Source of the DNA: Anisus vortex
Taxonomy: Eukaryota > Mollusca > Gastropoda > Planorbidae
DNA length: 64,000 nucleotides
Assembly (NCBI GenBank): GCA_949126835.1
Contig: OX421494.1
Location: forward strand, 24,458,696-24,522,695
Direction of reading: 5' to 3'
A model generated the notes under the pieces. That model was not told the origin of the DNA. It saw nothing but the letters and a program-made list of their open reading frames with translations, and ran no database searches. The position numbers and the translations under genes are program-made. Position 1 is the first letter of the stretch. Every line of letters starts with the position of its first letter. Below are positions 1-47,729 of the stretch, in pieces.

Positions 1-100
1 GACATTGTAAATGTACTGGCAATTTAGATTTTTGTTAAATAAAAATACTTGCCTATTTTTTTACCCGATTACAATATTTATTTTTAATTACTTTCCTACC

Positions 101-268
101 CAGCTCTGATGGGTACCTGACCTTAGTTGGGGTAAAGTAAAGGCGGCTGTGCATAGTGCTGGCCACACTATCACCTAGTATGCCGTGGCCACGGAAACTG
201 GTGAACGCTGCTTCACCGGCCCTATGGACCAATTTGGTCTGACGGGATACTTTACTTACTTTTACTTA
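101..268 (+). repeat. tRNA-derived SINE, 5'-truncated copy
   Basis: This matches the body and tail of the full SINE at 44586-44846 (TTGGGGTAAAGTAAAGG core, CACCGGCC, and a TTTACTT-repeat tail), but the tRNA-like head is missing. Confidence 0.8.
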
Positions 269-383
269 CTTTCCTAAAAGTCTTCAGTAAAAAATAGTAA
301 TTTAAATATTAGATTTATAGCTTTTTTTATAATTGTAGTTGATACAATTTTTATCTGCACCTGATACAATTCTGTTTTTATTT

Positions 384-415
384 CACCCGGGCAACGCCGG
401 GCAATGTAGCTTGTT
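384..415. repeat. Possible retrotransposon 3'-end scrap
   Basis: A short GC-rich hairpin-like motif (CCCGGGCAACGCCGGGC) in AT-rich DNA. It resembles the ends of some invertebrate non-LTR elements. Nothing else around it supports a longer element. Confidence 0.25.
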
Positions 416-476
416 ATTTAATAATTCACACCTTTTTTTAAAGCCAATCTATTTTTGTTCCTTTACGAGCTCTTAA

Positions 477-1078
477 CCCTTACAGTCCCGGTCGCGTATT
501 ATTTCCTCCATCTATTTCTTTCCTTCAGTCCCAGACACTTATATTTCCCTCCAAAAGAGAAATCCCCTCAGTCCCGGCTACGTATATTTTCCTCAAGGAA
601 GGATGTCTATTTAAAGAACAAAATAAAGGATCAGACCTTTCACCATAGTCTTGGGCAGAATATTTATTCGATAGCTGAATAGTTGAATTGTATTTTGCTT
701 TTTAAATTATGAAAATTGACCAATTATTTAGTTTTTTGTGTGAAAATGAAAGTGCGGTCCTAATAGACGCTACCAAATTACCTTCCGTTATTATGGCGGT
801 ACATGTTGATGTGACTTTTTCTTATGGATTATTTTTACGAATTAATACAATTACTTAATGAATTAGATTATTCTAATAAGGTAAGTTATTATGTTTCTAG
901 CAATTTACTCTCTTCGTGTTATCAATTTTACCAACAAAAAAAGTAGAAAAATAATTTCGGAACCCTATCGATGTCTCAGCCATTCTGAAATAATGTCTGG
1001 GATGAAGGGAATAATTAGTAAAATAATGGCTGGGACTGAAGGTATACATCGCAAATAAGTAGGTGGGTACTTTAAGTG
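477..1078. mobile_element. piggyBac-like MITE, about 600 bp
   Basis: Flanked by TTAA on both sides (473-476 and 1079-1082). The ends form an imperfect inverted repeat: CCCTTACAGTCCC on the left, and CACTTAAAGTACCC when the right end is reverse-complemented. Internal sequence repeats variants of 'CAGTCCCGG' and contains no transposase. The TTAA flanks are the signature of piggyBac insertion. The imperfect ends make this less certain than the element at 4690. Confidence 0.6.
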
Positions 1079-1389
1079 TTAAGTAGACTACGCCATGCTA
1101 CTACTTAGTACTGCATCCCTGGTTATTGACTTTTAAATTCATAACCTTTCATTTTACAAATGGAGTAAAAATAAAGTGACTTTATATCAGCTTGCTGTCA
1201 CAATTCAGCCATTGTAGTGGGGAAACAATATTTTTAGTTTGCACGGAATGGGTCAAGACTTCTGTAAACGAGCGCAATTTTATACAAAAAACATGCCATA
1301 AACTTTTACTTAATCATGTTTTAAATGACATCATTTTTAATGACATGATGTTAACCATTTTAATGACCACATGATTTTACTACTTGCAG

Positions 1390-37689
<36,300 letters not shown>

Positions 37690-40600
37690 AGTGTATACTA
37701 AGGAGCAGGCCATACGTGGTGTGGCATTATAACATAAAGTCTGTATCAGCACTAGACATGGGAAGTTACCCTTGTCAATCAGCTGAGGAAAAAAAAAGGT
37801 GATGGGAAAGTGGCGTTGACCTCCCCTTCTTCCCCCCTTACGATACCCTGCGCATAGTTGTGTGGTCAGCTTAAATAAAGAAAAAAATTACATATAAATT
37901 AAAAGCGAGTGCATTAGAAGAATAAATTCTACAGCGAAGTTGAAGAAGCTGGTCAGTGATGCGCATTTAGCCGGGGGTGAGGCTTGATGTTAGTGAAATA
38001 ATGAGAATGGTGTTGTTTTAAGAGAGATTGGTGCTATCTGGTTGATTGTAACAGTAAATTGGGTGAAGAAATAAAAAAACAACAACTATTCGTTAAGCAT
38101 TAAGAAAAAGCACGATAATAAAGTGGGTGTTTGAATCATCTGAAAGCATGAACACTCTGGGACTGTCCGATAGACCCAACAAAAAGAGTGGCTTTGGTGA
38201 AATCAGCACTTAGCTCTATTTTTGTTTCACTATTTTTTTCTCTTTTTTTTTACTAGGCAATTATTTCTCTCAGAACCATTATTGTCCATTTCATTTTTTG
38301 CCTCTCATAGAGAACATTAACATGCAGAGTATAAAATTTGTTCTAGGGCTAGAAAGGTCCTGAGTTTTTTTTTTTGTTATCATAGCTGACCAAATTAATT
38401 TTATACTTCTTTACTTATATAAAGAGTATCGTTTTACATTGCATACTTCTAATTGATATAATCCTGAAGCTAATTTGTGGTTGGCAGCCAATCACTAGGC
38501 TTTGCAAAGTGGACATATGTTTGTTAAATTTTGTTCCAATGTTTTTTTCAAGACTACAGGTTTAAACATTTAACCAGCATCAAATGTTATTTTAAGAGAA
38601 AAGAATATTAAGGTATAAAACAAATATATGAAGAAGTGTTTACATATAAAAAAAATCTGTGGATTTAATCTGACATCCATGCAGTAAAAATATTAATATT
38701 TTTTTTATTCTACAATTATTTCTTTTTTAAACTTGACTTTGATATGCTTTCAAACTATTTCTGACGCCCAATAAATAAAATTGCATGATAGACTTTTTGA
38801 AGGTGCAGGTGTTCCTTTTCAAACAACGTTTATTTTAGATATGTTCAAAAGTAATGTATATGATTGTATTCAACATATGGCCTAGTGGCCATGAACTGAT
38901 TCATTGGTTTCAACAATAACACATCAGTAGCTGTGCTTATCTACTTGATAAAAATAGCAGGTGTTATTAAGGTTTCTTTTTTGGATTAAATTTTGAACAG
39001 CAATTTTTTAAAGTTTTTCATTCAAAAATTATTAATTTTTATCTTTCCTTTTTTTTAAAATTTGCAAAACATAATTACTTTGATTTAATTTAAGCTGTAT
39101 TTTTTCTGACATTCATTCTACATTGAACACAAACCACAATAAAAATTTATTTCAACTGCCTGCGCATTTTTTGCATGGACCAAAACTAAATGATTAGACT
39201 GTGGACCTTATGTTTTCATGATATTGAAAATAAAGTTACAAAGTTTATATTGTGGAAAATATTAAAACCAAAAAAAAAAGATGGGAAACTAAATGTTTTA
39301 CAAATCAAACATTTTTATTTTTAAGATTAGCACAGTCATTAATTGACAGCTTCTGTTTTGCCTACAATATATATATATATATAATAAGTATCCTTTAACA
39401 GTTGCCGCCTGCCGATTCAGTGGCCAATATTACATTTTTGGTCTTTCTTTTTCCTTTTTCTTTTCAGTAATTTTTTTTCATTCTAATTGTTTTGATGTTC
39501 ATGTTTATTAATAGTTTTTATTTCATTTTGTAAACTTGGTTTAAATGTTAAACATTGTGAGTTTTTGTTTTCTGAGTTGTATTTTGTCATCAGTGGTATT
39601 ACTACCATCTAGGCTACAGAATATATATTTAGACTTATGTTTATCCATGTTTTATTCACTCCATGCAACATTGACACTAAAAATACATTAGTCCTTTTCT
39701 TTCTTTTTTATTCCAAAATATAATGATAAAGCTGGTGGGTATGAGGAAATTAAAACCAAATTTTGTAACGTTCGAGACATTAAATGTGTTACAATAGAAG
39801 TTAATAGAACCAAATGTTCATGGCTAAAGAAAATTTGCATTAAAGTAGCATAACATTGTATTAACCAGTATTTTTGGGGACAGTTTTCTATCACGTAATA
39901 ACACTGTAAATGTTAACTTCAATACTTTACTATTAGTTTATTTTTTTATGGTTGTACTCTATGCTTCAAAAAAAGAATCATACAATACCCTTCAATAAAA
40001 CAATTACTTGACAGCATAGATCCTACTTTTTTCCTCTTTACTAATCCCTTAGTCGACTTTCTTCTTGGTGGACATTGACCTTTTTTTGTCCTTTCCTGAA
40101 CCATTATTAGACTGTGTGGGCCTTATGTTTAATTTTCTTTCCAAATCATTACTAGGTGTGTGGATCTTGTGTTTATTTTTCTTTCCAAATCGTTATTAGA
40201 TTATACTTACTTTATTCCTGTTTTCTAATCAAGAAAGTTGTAGACATCTAGCTGTGCTTTTCATTAATGTATGAGATAGCTTTTTTCATCAGTCCCATCA
40301 TTGACACTATTTTGTTGTATAGCATCGCCAGACTTCAGTATAATAATTTGAACAAGTTTGAATTTAGTTTCTGTTGTAGGCATATTGCCAGTTAGTGCAC
40401 AAAGAGTAGGAAGAAAGTTTAGAAAATATTTCAATGAGTTCACTTAGTGACTCACTCTTAGTCTAGGATTTTGTTTAAAAATAAAATTGACTTCCACAAG
40501 TTTGTATGCTTTTGTGCCTTCAGTTTTGTTCATACTTTAGGTTAGGGGGCAATGTCAATTTTGTCTCTGAATTTCATTTTATTGAACAAATAACTGAAAT

Positions 40601-40751
40601 TCATCCTACAGATAACTTTAAACTGGCTTTGATCTAGATTTGCTTTCTGTGTACTAGTGAATGTATTTTTTTTTAAATGTTGTGTTTAATAATAAACAAA
40701 AAAATTTCAATAATGAAAACAGTTCTTTTGTTGTTGTTATTCAATGTTATG
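37690..40751 (+). other. SMG1 3' flank, probable 3' UTR, no other gene seen
   Basis: AT-rich and without a supported ORF. Several AATAAA motifs occur (for example near 38769 and 39228), so the 3' UTR could end at more than one place. I cannot tell which site is used. Confidence 0.5.
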
Positions 40752-41030
40752 TTTGAATGTATTCTGAATGATGTACCTGATAGTTTTAAACTTTGAATGT
40801 ATTCTGAATGATGTACCTGATAGTTTTAAACTTTGAATGTATTCTGAATGATGTACCTGATAGTTTTAAACTTTGAATGTATTCTGAATGATGTACCTGA
40901 TAGTTTTAAACTTTGAATGTATTCTGAATGATGTACCTGATAGTTTTAAACTTTGAATGCATTCTGAATGATGTACCTGATAGTTTTAAACTGAATGTAT
41001 TCTGAATGATGTACCTGATAGTTTTAAACT
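40752..41030. repeat. 40-bp minisatellite, 7 copies
   Basis: The block ATTCTGAATGATGTACCTGA recurs at 40761, 40801, 40841, 40881, 40921 and 40961, with a seventh shortened unit after that. Confidence 0.95.
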
Positions 41031-41157
41031 TGAAAGATATCAGATTCAGTTACCCGTACATAGTTTTTGCACACTGTCTAAATCTTTGGACAAAAAGTTA
41101 AATTAAGATGAGTTTTTCAAAATTGTCTAATTATAAAATTTTAGTTGTTTGTTTATT

Positions 41158-41158
<1 letters not shown>

Positions 41159-41212
<54 letters not shown>

Positions 41213-41214
41213 GG
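41159..41214. repeat. Poly-T tract (33) joined to a poly-G tract (23)
   Basis: Two homopolymers placed back to back. The exact length is uncertain in any assembly. Confidence 0.9.
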
Positions 41215-41937
41215 TAAATTTAAAGACTACATAATCATTATTATTACCTATCTATATTCATGGTTGCTACTCTTGTTTACAATAACAAAACTTGAATTAT
41301 TTAACGAGATCATCACAGTGGAAATTTAAACTTAGTTTTGTAGTACCAACTATGTTAATTAACTATGTTGATTACCTAATAAGTTTTTGTTATTCATTAC
41401 TAAGCATCGAGCAACTGAGTGTTTGAATATATTTTTTTTTATTAGTTTCAGATTTTAGCTCTTGTGAAATAATATTATAATAACAACATATGTTTAAAGA
41501 ATTCAAAGATGTTAATTTATTAACACAAAGAATATATAATAATAATGTAAATTGAACATAAATAAAAACCAGTATTTATATATTATAATATATTTTAAAA
41601 AGTCAAAGATATCACACAGCCATAAGTAGAAGGGGAAACAATGACAGATAAAGATACATAGGTTATTAAATGCTGTATATGAGATCCACAAATGTATAAA
41701 TAAATACTACATAACATCATTATATAAATACTACATAACTTTATGATTATGTGTTTCAAAAAATGTTTTTAATGATCTCCAATACAATATAAACAATATT
41801 CTATGCCAGTTTATCTAAATTATTCCATGGGTATTCCATTAATTATTTATGGTGACAAAGTATTCTAAAAGCTTAGCTTATATATTTTCTTCTAACAATT
41901 TCCTTAGCTGATAAAATGCACATTTTCAGAAACACCT

Positions 41938-42031
41938 TTCAGTCAAGCATTATTCTTTTCAGTCAAGCATTATTCTTTTCAGTCAAGCATTATTCTTTTC
42001 AGTCAAGCATTATTCTTTTCAGTCAAGCATT
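41938..42031. repeat. 20-bp minisatellite, 5 copies
   Basis: The unit AGTCAAGCATTATTCTTTTC is repeated in tandem, in the 3' flank of the - strand gene that ends at 42554. Confidence 0.9.
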
Positions 42032-42499
42032 ATAAATGTTGCTGGAAAAAAATACATTTCAGATAAAGAAAAGGGGAAAAAACATCTTTCTATTATATAT
42101 AATATACCAGTTTCTGTACTTATCACAGATTTCAAAGTAAATACAGTAACAAATGTTCAAAATAATGTGAATACATGAGTAGAGTAATTTGCACTAAAAC
42201 AAGTTATAACAAAATGAAACCAAACCAAAGAATATACAAGAACCAACAGCAAAATCTTTTTACATTTGTTTTTACGAAGGCAGAACATCATTTTTATACT
42301 TGTGAAGTCAAGCCTTAGATAACAAATGTAAGCAATAGATAGTATAGTCAATTGTTCATGTTATTTCAGTTATTTCTTTTAAAGGAAAAAATTGGCACTC
42401 TGATAAACTTGATCTTAACAATACTGTTGTCTTTACCTATCATCTCATAGATAATTTGCTAACATTTTAATTTTAGTACCGAGTTGCTTAATAACTATC

Positions 42500-42553
42500 C
42501 TGTGGGCCAAATTGATCCAGTGGGGGGCCAGTGAAGCAGTGTTCACTAGTTGC
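42500..42553 (-). repeat. SINE tail fragment in the 3' flank of the - strand gene
   Basis: GGCCAGTGAAGCAGTGTTCA matches the 3' end of the SINE family in - orientation. It abuts the stop codon of the four-exon gene. Confidence 0.55.
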
Positions 42554-45500
42554 TTAATAAATTAATGGTTTATTAACAAGCATAGACCTGGCATTGTGTA
42601 GTACTCTATTGCCTGATATTGCAGGATTGTCAGGTTTCCAGGCAGGACCTATTTCTTCACCTACAAATTCAATAGAAAACAGTAACTTAAAATTTTTAAA
42701 AACAATAACATAATTTTTTAAATAGTGTTTTGAGATATTTTTTATGTTATAAGACAATGGCTCATAAATCAAGAAGATGTTAAGATAAAGCTAAACAAGG
42801 TGAATTAATTAGGGCCTAATTGAGTAGACTGTTTCCACTGCTGATTAAATCTGACTAATTTGAGGTACTATTTGCCAAATACAAATCAAGTTGTAGCAGC
42901 AACTCCAGAGTTTTGTTATCAAAATAAAATTCAAAAATCATTTTTCTTGATAATCTCCACTTTACCTCCAATGCCCGATTGCAAGCTTATTTACAACAAT
43001 AGCATAAGTAGTTAGGTCTTTAGCAAAAGTGATTAAGTGTGAATTATCTGATTAGAAAGTTTAATATCTATTTTTTTTTAAAAATTAAAATTTGTAACTA
43101 GTTGTGTGGGTATTATTTGCTGAGGCAAACAGTGCTGAAAAATGGGATACCCATCCGATGGAAATGTCCTAGGTGATTTCGGACTAGGCCATAAAATTAA
43201 TAAGACTATATCTACAGTGGTCTAGCAGCCATGTACCCAGTAATACCAAAAGACCAAAGTTTGAATGTTGGTTAACCCATGGATTTTTTCCAGGTTTGGA
43301 GGGCGTCCGTAAGTCTACACAGCTCTTACATTAGTTTGGGAAAGGCGGCTGGACATCATATTAAAACATATATTAAAACGTAAAGTCTGGTGTAAAGTTG
43401 GCAAGTAGTATCAAGTATAAAAAAATACTGTTAAAAGTTTGCATATTATTTAGATCTAATTTTTAAAAAAGATTGCTTTCAAAAGCAGAAGATGCTGTGG
43501 TTCCTTTGAAGTTTGATTACAATTTTTTTTTTTAAGATTGCTTAAAGCTATTAAAATAATATAGAAAAAATTGTAGGATTACCGCTAATCAATATGAACA
43601 ATAGATCATTAGTTAATCAATAAAAAAAAATATATATACCTGTGATTATATTGTATTGCTTTCTCACAGGGATTTCTCTAGCTACACCTGGACCTCTTAA
43701 CAGTCCCAATTTATTATGTATTCTGTTATAGTGGGACCAATAGCTGTACTGACCATCCAAAGGTTTTACAACTTCTTTGACCTTTGCTCCTTCAGTTTGA
43801 TTTAACTTGTTGGTAATTGAACGTAAATGCAGCTCATTAGCCTGTAAAATTATTCACCAAATTAAAAGTAATTAGCTTGGGGTATATAATATGTGTGCAT
43901 GATGCATAGATAAAATATTATAATTGAAATAATGACAGAACTATTGTCTTATAAAAAGTAAACTTACACCAGTAGTATTTTTAGGACAGTAAGTGACCAT
44001 ACTCTCTGAACTAAAGTGATCTGGCTCTTCTTGTGTACCAAATTTAAAGTGTGATGTGTGCATAGATGGACACAGACGTGGACGCTCAGCTGGTTCAAGT
44101 TTTTTACTTCCACCAAAATACTGAAATAATAGGTCTATTAATTTATTCATAAATATATTACAGTAAGAACATTTTAACTCTTTGTCTCAAATTTTACAAT
44201 ATCAAATACATTGGTTATACATTTATCAAGAATTTAAACATATATTTAAGAATCAGGGTATTTATATTCCAGCTATTTTGATAAGAAAACTATTATTTGC
44301 CATTAGTGTTATTCTTTGTTTTCATTTTTAAATAAATCTTGAAAAATCCATCACAAAATATATCAAATTCGTATTCAAATAACAGTATTTAAAATACAAA
44401 AAGTTAACTAAAGTTTTTCTGAATTCAAGTACCGGTAGATCTATGTAATGTTTTTGTAAAGACTTTCCAATCCAAAAAACAGGTGGCACTGAGTTTAAAT
44501 GTTTTCATATAAATGTAAAACAAACTTTACAATTTTTAATTGTAAGAAATATATTTTTTTATTATAATATGAAACAAATATATATGGGGCACGGCTGTCT
44601 AGCGGTAGCACATTCACCTGGCGTACCAAAGGATTTGAATCCTGGTGAAGGCTAGGATATGTTCCCAGGACTAGAAGGTGTCCCATAGTCTAACCAGCTC
44701 TTATGGGTAGGCCTACCTGACTTTAGTTGGGGTAAAGTAAAGGTGGCTGGGCATTGTGCTGGCCACACAATCCCACAGAAACTGGTGAACGCTGCTTCAC
44801 CGGCCGTATGGATCAGTTCGGTCAGACAGGATACTTTTACTTTTATAATATGAAACATATCGTCATTGCCAGACGAAAACCGGCCAAGTCCAAAATAGAA
44901 AATTTTTCAGGAGAAGCAAAAAACTGCATAGATCGAGTAAACGAATCAACGTAGCCGCTTTAATAAGAAATAAAATTGTAGAAAATCTATTGGATAATAC
45001 TACAAGATATTTTTAGACATCATGTAAGATATCCCAAGGAACATTTTGGTAAAAAAAAAAATTGAAAATTTCCCACGTGGCTGGTTTTTGCCTGGCAACA
45101 ACGACATCTTATAGAATTGATTTCTAAACAAAGACTGATAGATATTTATGTAGTTAATTTATAAAATATCAAAGCGCTTTTTTAAAAAAAGAAGTATGAA
45201 AAATAGTTACCTTAAATGTCATTTTGCAACCATGTTTTCAAATAAAATTTTGGTATATGACAAGTGGATATATAGGCCTATATATATATTATATTAAAAA
45301 AACTTGTTTTGGTATATGACAAGTGGATATATATAGGCCTACATATGTGATGCAACCCCACGAAACGGTACGGAAGTAAGTAAAACTGATTTTTCAATAA
45401 ATGCTAAATAATGTGTAAAATGAGTCCTAGGTAATTTTTAAGGTTATTATTGATTTGTAATGTTGTATGCCTTAACTTATAGCTGTGAAATTTTCAAACT

Positions 45501-46255
45501 AAAATTCCTTTGCAAGTTAAAAAAAAAAGTTCTTATGCAGCTTTTGTATACAATTAAACGAAATATCTTCTAAAGATAAAATTGCTTTTAAGTCAGCTAC
45601 AAATTATTTAAAATCTTTAAAACTTTAACAGCTTGTGTATTGAATTATTTTGAAAGTATTTGCCTAATTTCATGGTGATTCGTTAATATTTGTTCATCCT
45701 GGTAATATTTAATTATCTGTTACAATGCTAAACTGTTAAAACTGTTTTATTTTTCATTTTTCTCCAAAACAACTTTCTTTACCTTTACTTATATAATTTT
45801 AAATAACATTTGAACTATTTAATCGATTTTAGAAATTTTTTCTTCACTGTATAGATAAATGAATCAGCTTTCATTAAATACCTTAAACTAAATATCTCAT
45901 TTTACGGACTTCAGTACCATTCTGTGGGGTTGCATCACATATATATTATATTTTGGTATATGACAAGTGGATATATAGGCCTATATATATATTATATTAA
46001 AAAAAAAACCTGTTTAGTTGTTGTGAGGTAGTCAGGAGACCATGGCGGCTTAGCGATGCTTAATGTAGTTTTATGCATAGGTCGTTCTCCTCTTCGTAAG
46101 GGAGCAGAATGAACATGTGTACGCTCATAATAAACACGATGACTGTAAGGTTCATGAACAACAGGATAATAACAGCCATCTTCTGTACGAAGAGTTGTGG
46201 CAGTCTTGCCCTGACCATATGTAATTCTTGTATCAAATAAACTTCCTGAAGACAT
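42554..46255 (-). CDS. Uncharacterised 235-residue protein, 4 exons
   Basis: Exons on the - strand are 46255-46010, 44120-43968, 43841-43640 and 42660-42554. Together they make 708 nt, open throughout, ending in TAA. Each junction has GT/AG borders and the phase fits (0, 0, 1). The protein starts MSSGSLFDTRITYGQGKTAT. Later parts include SMHTSHFKFGTQEEPDHFSS, GQYSYWSHYNRIHNKLGLL and VAREIPVRKQYNIITG. It is rich in Tyr, His, Arg and Pro, with no membrane segment, signal peptide or coiled coil that I can see. I do not recognise it. The SHFKFG-type motif and the overall character recall small ciliary or sperm axoneme proteins (for example the TEX45/SAXO group), but this is only an impression. 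The gene converges on SMG1. Intron 1 has grown by a SINE, a MITE and a triplicated segment next to the exon 1 donor. Confidence 0.8.
43205..43360 (+). repeat. Degenerate SINE copy
   Basis: Ordered matches to the SINE at 44586: GTGGTCTAGCAG, GTTTGAATGTTGG, GGAGGGCGTCC and CACAGCTCTTAC. It lies in intron 3 of the - strand gene. Confidence 0.5.
44586..44846 (+). repeat. tRNA-derived SINE, best full-length copy
   Basis: The head GGGGCACGGCTGTCTAGCGG carries an A-box-like motif, and GGATTTGAATCCTGG is a B-box-like motif about 35 bp further on, so this is an internal RNA polymerase III promoter derived from a tRNA. A body of about 180 bp follows, with a tail of TTTTACTTTTA. Other copies in the window are at 101, 2399, 33712 and 61249. 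Confidence 0.9.
45250..46008. repeat. Triplicated segment of about 58 bp beside an exon 1 splice donor, split by a MITE
   Basis: TTTTGGTATATGACAAGTGG followed by an AT-rich block occurs at about 45250, 45307 and 45951. The middle copy is interrupted by the MITE at 45347. The right edge of the last copy runs into the splice donor of the - strand gene (46009-46010). The earlier copies carry a variant of the same AACTTGTTT/AACCTGTTT border. Confidence 0.8.
45347..45938. mobile_element. MITE with GTGATGCAACCCC ends, 592 bp
   Basis: Inverted ends of about 30 bp start GTGATGCAACCCCACG on the left; the right end finishes TGTGGGGTTGCATCAC. The AT-rich interior is shared with the copy at 3292 and in part with that at 23340. 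It sits in intron 1 of the - strand gene, in the middle copy of a local triplication, which shows that the triplication is older than the insertion. Confidence 0.88.
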
Positions 46256-46332
46256 TGTCGTGGCTTGAACAAAATAATTTCCACTAGGGTAGAATATTTA
46301 GTTTTTCTCTGTACTAAATGAAACCTCCGCAC

Positions 46333-47246
46333 ATGTCTTTGCCAACAAGTCTTTGCTTTTGTTTTACTTTAATATTATTTAATAGATTGACACGAACTTT
46401 GACCAGTAGTGCAGTAGGCTAACTAGGCATACTATCATAATGACATATAGTTAGTCCATCTCAGATCTCTAATTATGCCACGCTATGCCGAATGCGTAGG
46501 CTATGACTATGGTGACCTATACGTCTAAGTCTAGTCTATGAGCCATATCCTAAATAGCTTCCAGTTGCAGTGTATTATATTATAGGCCCCTAGGTGCGAC
46601 TATAAGTATAAAGAGAAAGCGGGAATGTTTGAGGGTAAAATAACTAAATAAAACAGGAAACGCATCTCATGTCAAAAATAAAAGTATGAAAAGTTAATAT
46701 GAATTCTCTATGTATTTATCCTAATAGCAAGCACGAACACAAGTGACTAAATAAATAGTAGCATACTATTTTAAAACCCTCAAAATATTATTTGAGTCTA
46801 CTAGACTGTCTAGCCACGTCACTCAGAAAGACGCTGCTCCCGCATCCGCAATACACTTATGAAATAGATTAATAACAAAATGAAGTCAAAATAGTATTAT
46901 TTTGAATTAATTTTAGTTTTGTATATTGTTGAACATTATTTGCTATAATTATATATTAAAAATCAATATTTTAGAAAACAAAGCTAAACTGGTTCAGTTC
47001 TTGGTAACTATGGACAATTTAGGCGGATTAGTACAAATCCATTAAAAAGTAGCACTACAGATACAAAAAGCGAAATACAGCTTATCGTTTCGTGTTTGTG
47101 TTTGATTATAATTATACGGTAGCTTAATTATTATTTTTTAAATATAGAGCATTTGATGTTCATTTTGAAAGTTTCCAGGGGGGATCTCTAAAAAAAAAGC
47201 TTCTTTGGAGTGTCTCCAATAATTATTGATAGCCGTGGCCATAGCA
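46333..47246. other. No gene seen; 5' flank of the - strand gene
   Basis: AT-rich, without supported ORFs or recognisable repeats. It probably contains the promoter and 5' UTR of the four-exon gene, but I see no clear core promoter motif. Confidence 0.4.
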
Positions 47247-47729
47247 TAGGAGACCGGGGCTAGTCCGCCATAGGGGTACATTCGCCATGGTGGTATTGCG
47301 CGCAAACTGAGCTATTTTTAGACTGGACGACACTACCACGCCGTTCAGTAATGGTGTCTGGTTGATCTTGTGTATGTGTTAAATGGCTACAAATCTAGAC
47401 TGCTCTGCTACCGTGATATTTGTGTTTTTTTTAGTAGGGAAGTGATTTTTTCTTAGTACTACATCTCCTCATATTACGCAAGAAGTAGTAAAGGCTATTA
47501 AACGACACTGCATGTTATCAAAACACTGGCTCTCCTTGATACATTCATGGTGTCACGTTGTCGCTTTCTCTACCAAGGCTGCTGTAATGGATTGATAATC
47601 GTAGAAAGGTGATAGTGGGGCAGGTTCGCCAACACTGGCTGGGGCATATCCGACAGATGGGTGAACCTGCCCCAATGGGAATCTGTCTGTGTTCGGCCCG
47701 CTGAAAAAAAAAACGCCCATGGCAAGCTC

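Noticed and set aside
41108..41329. 73-codon ORF with poly-Phe/poly-Gly
   Set aside because: Translation of the T and G homopolymer tracts; no gene context.
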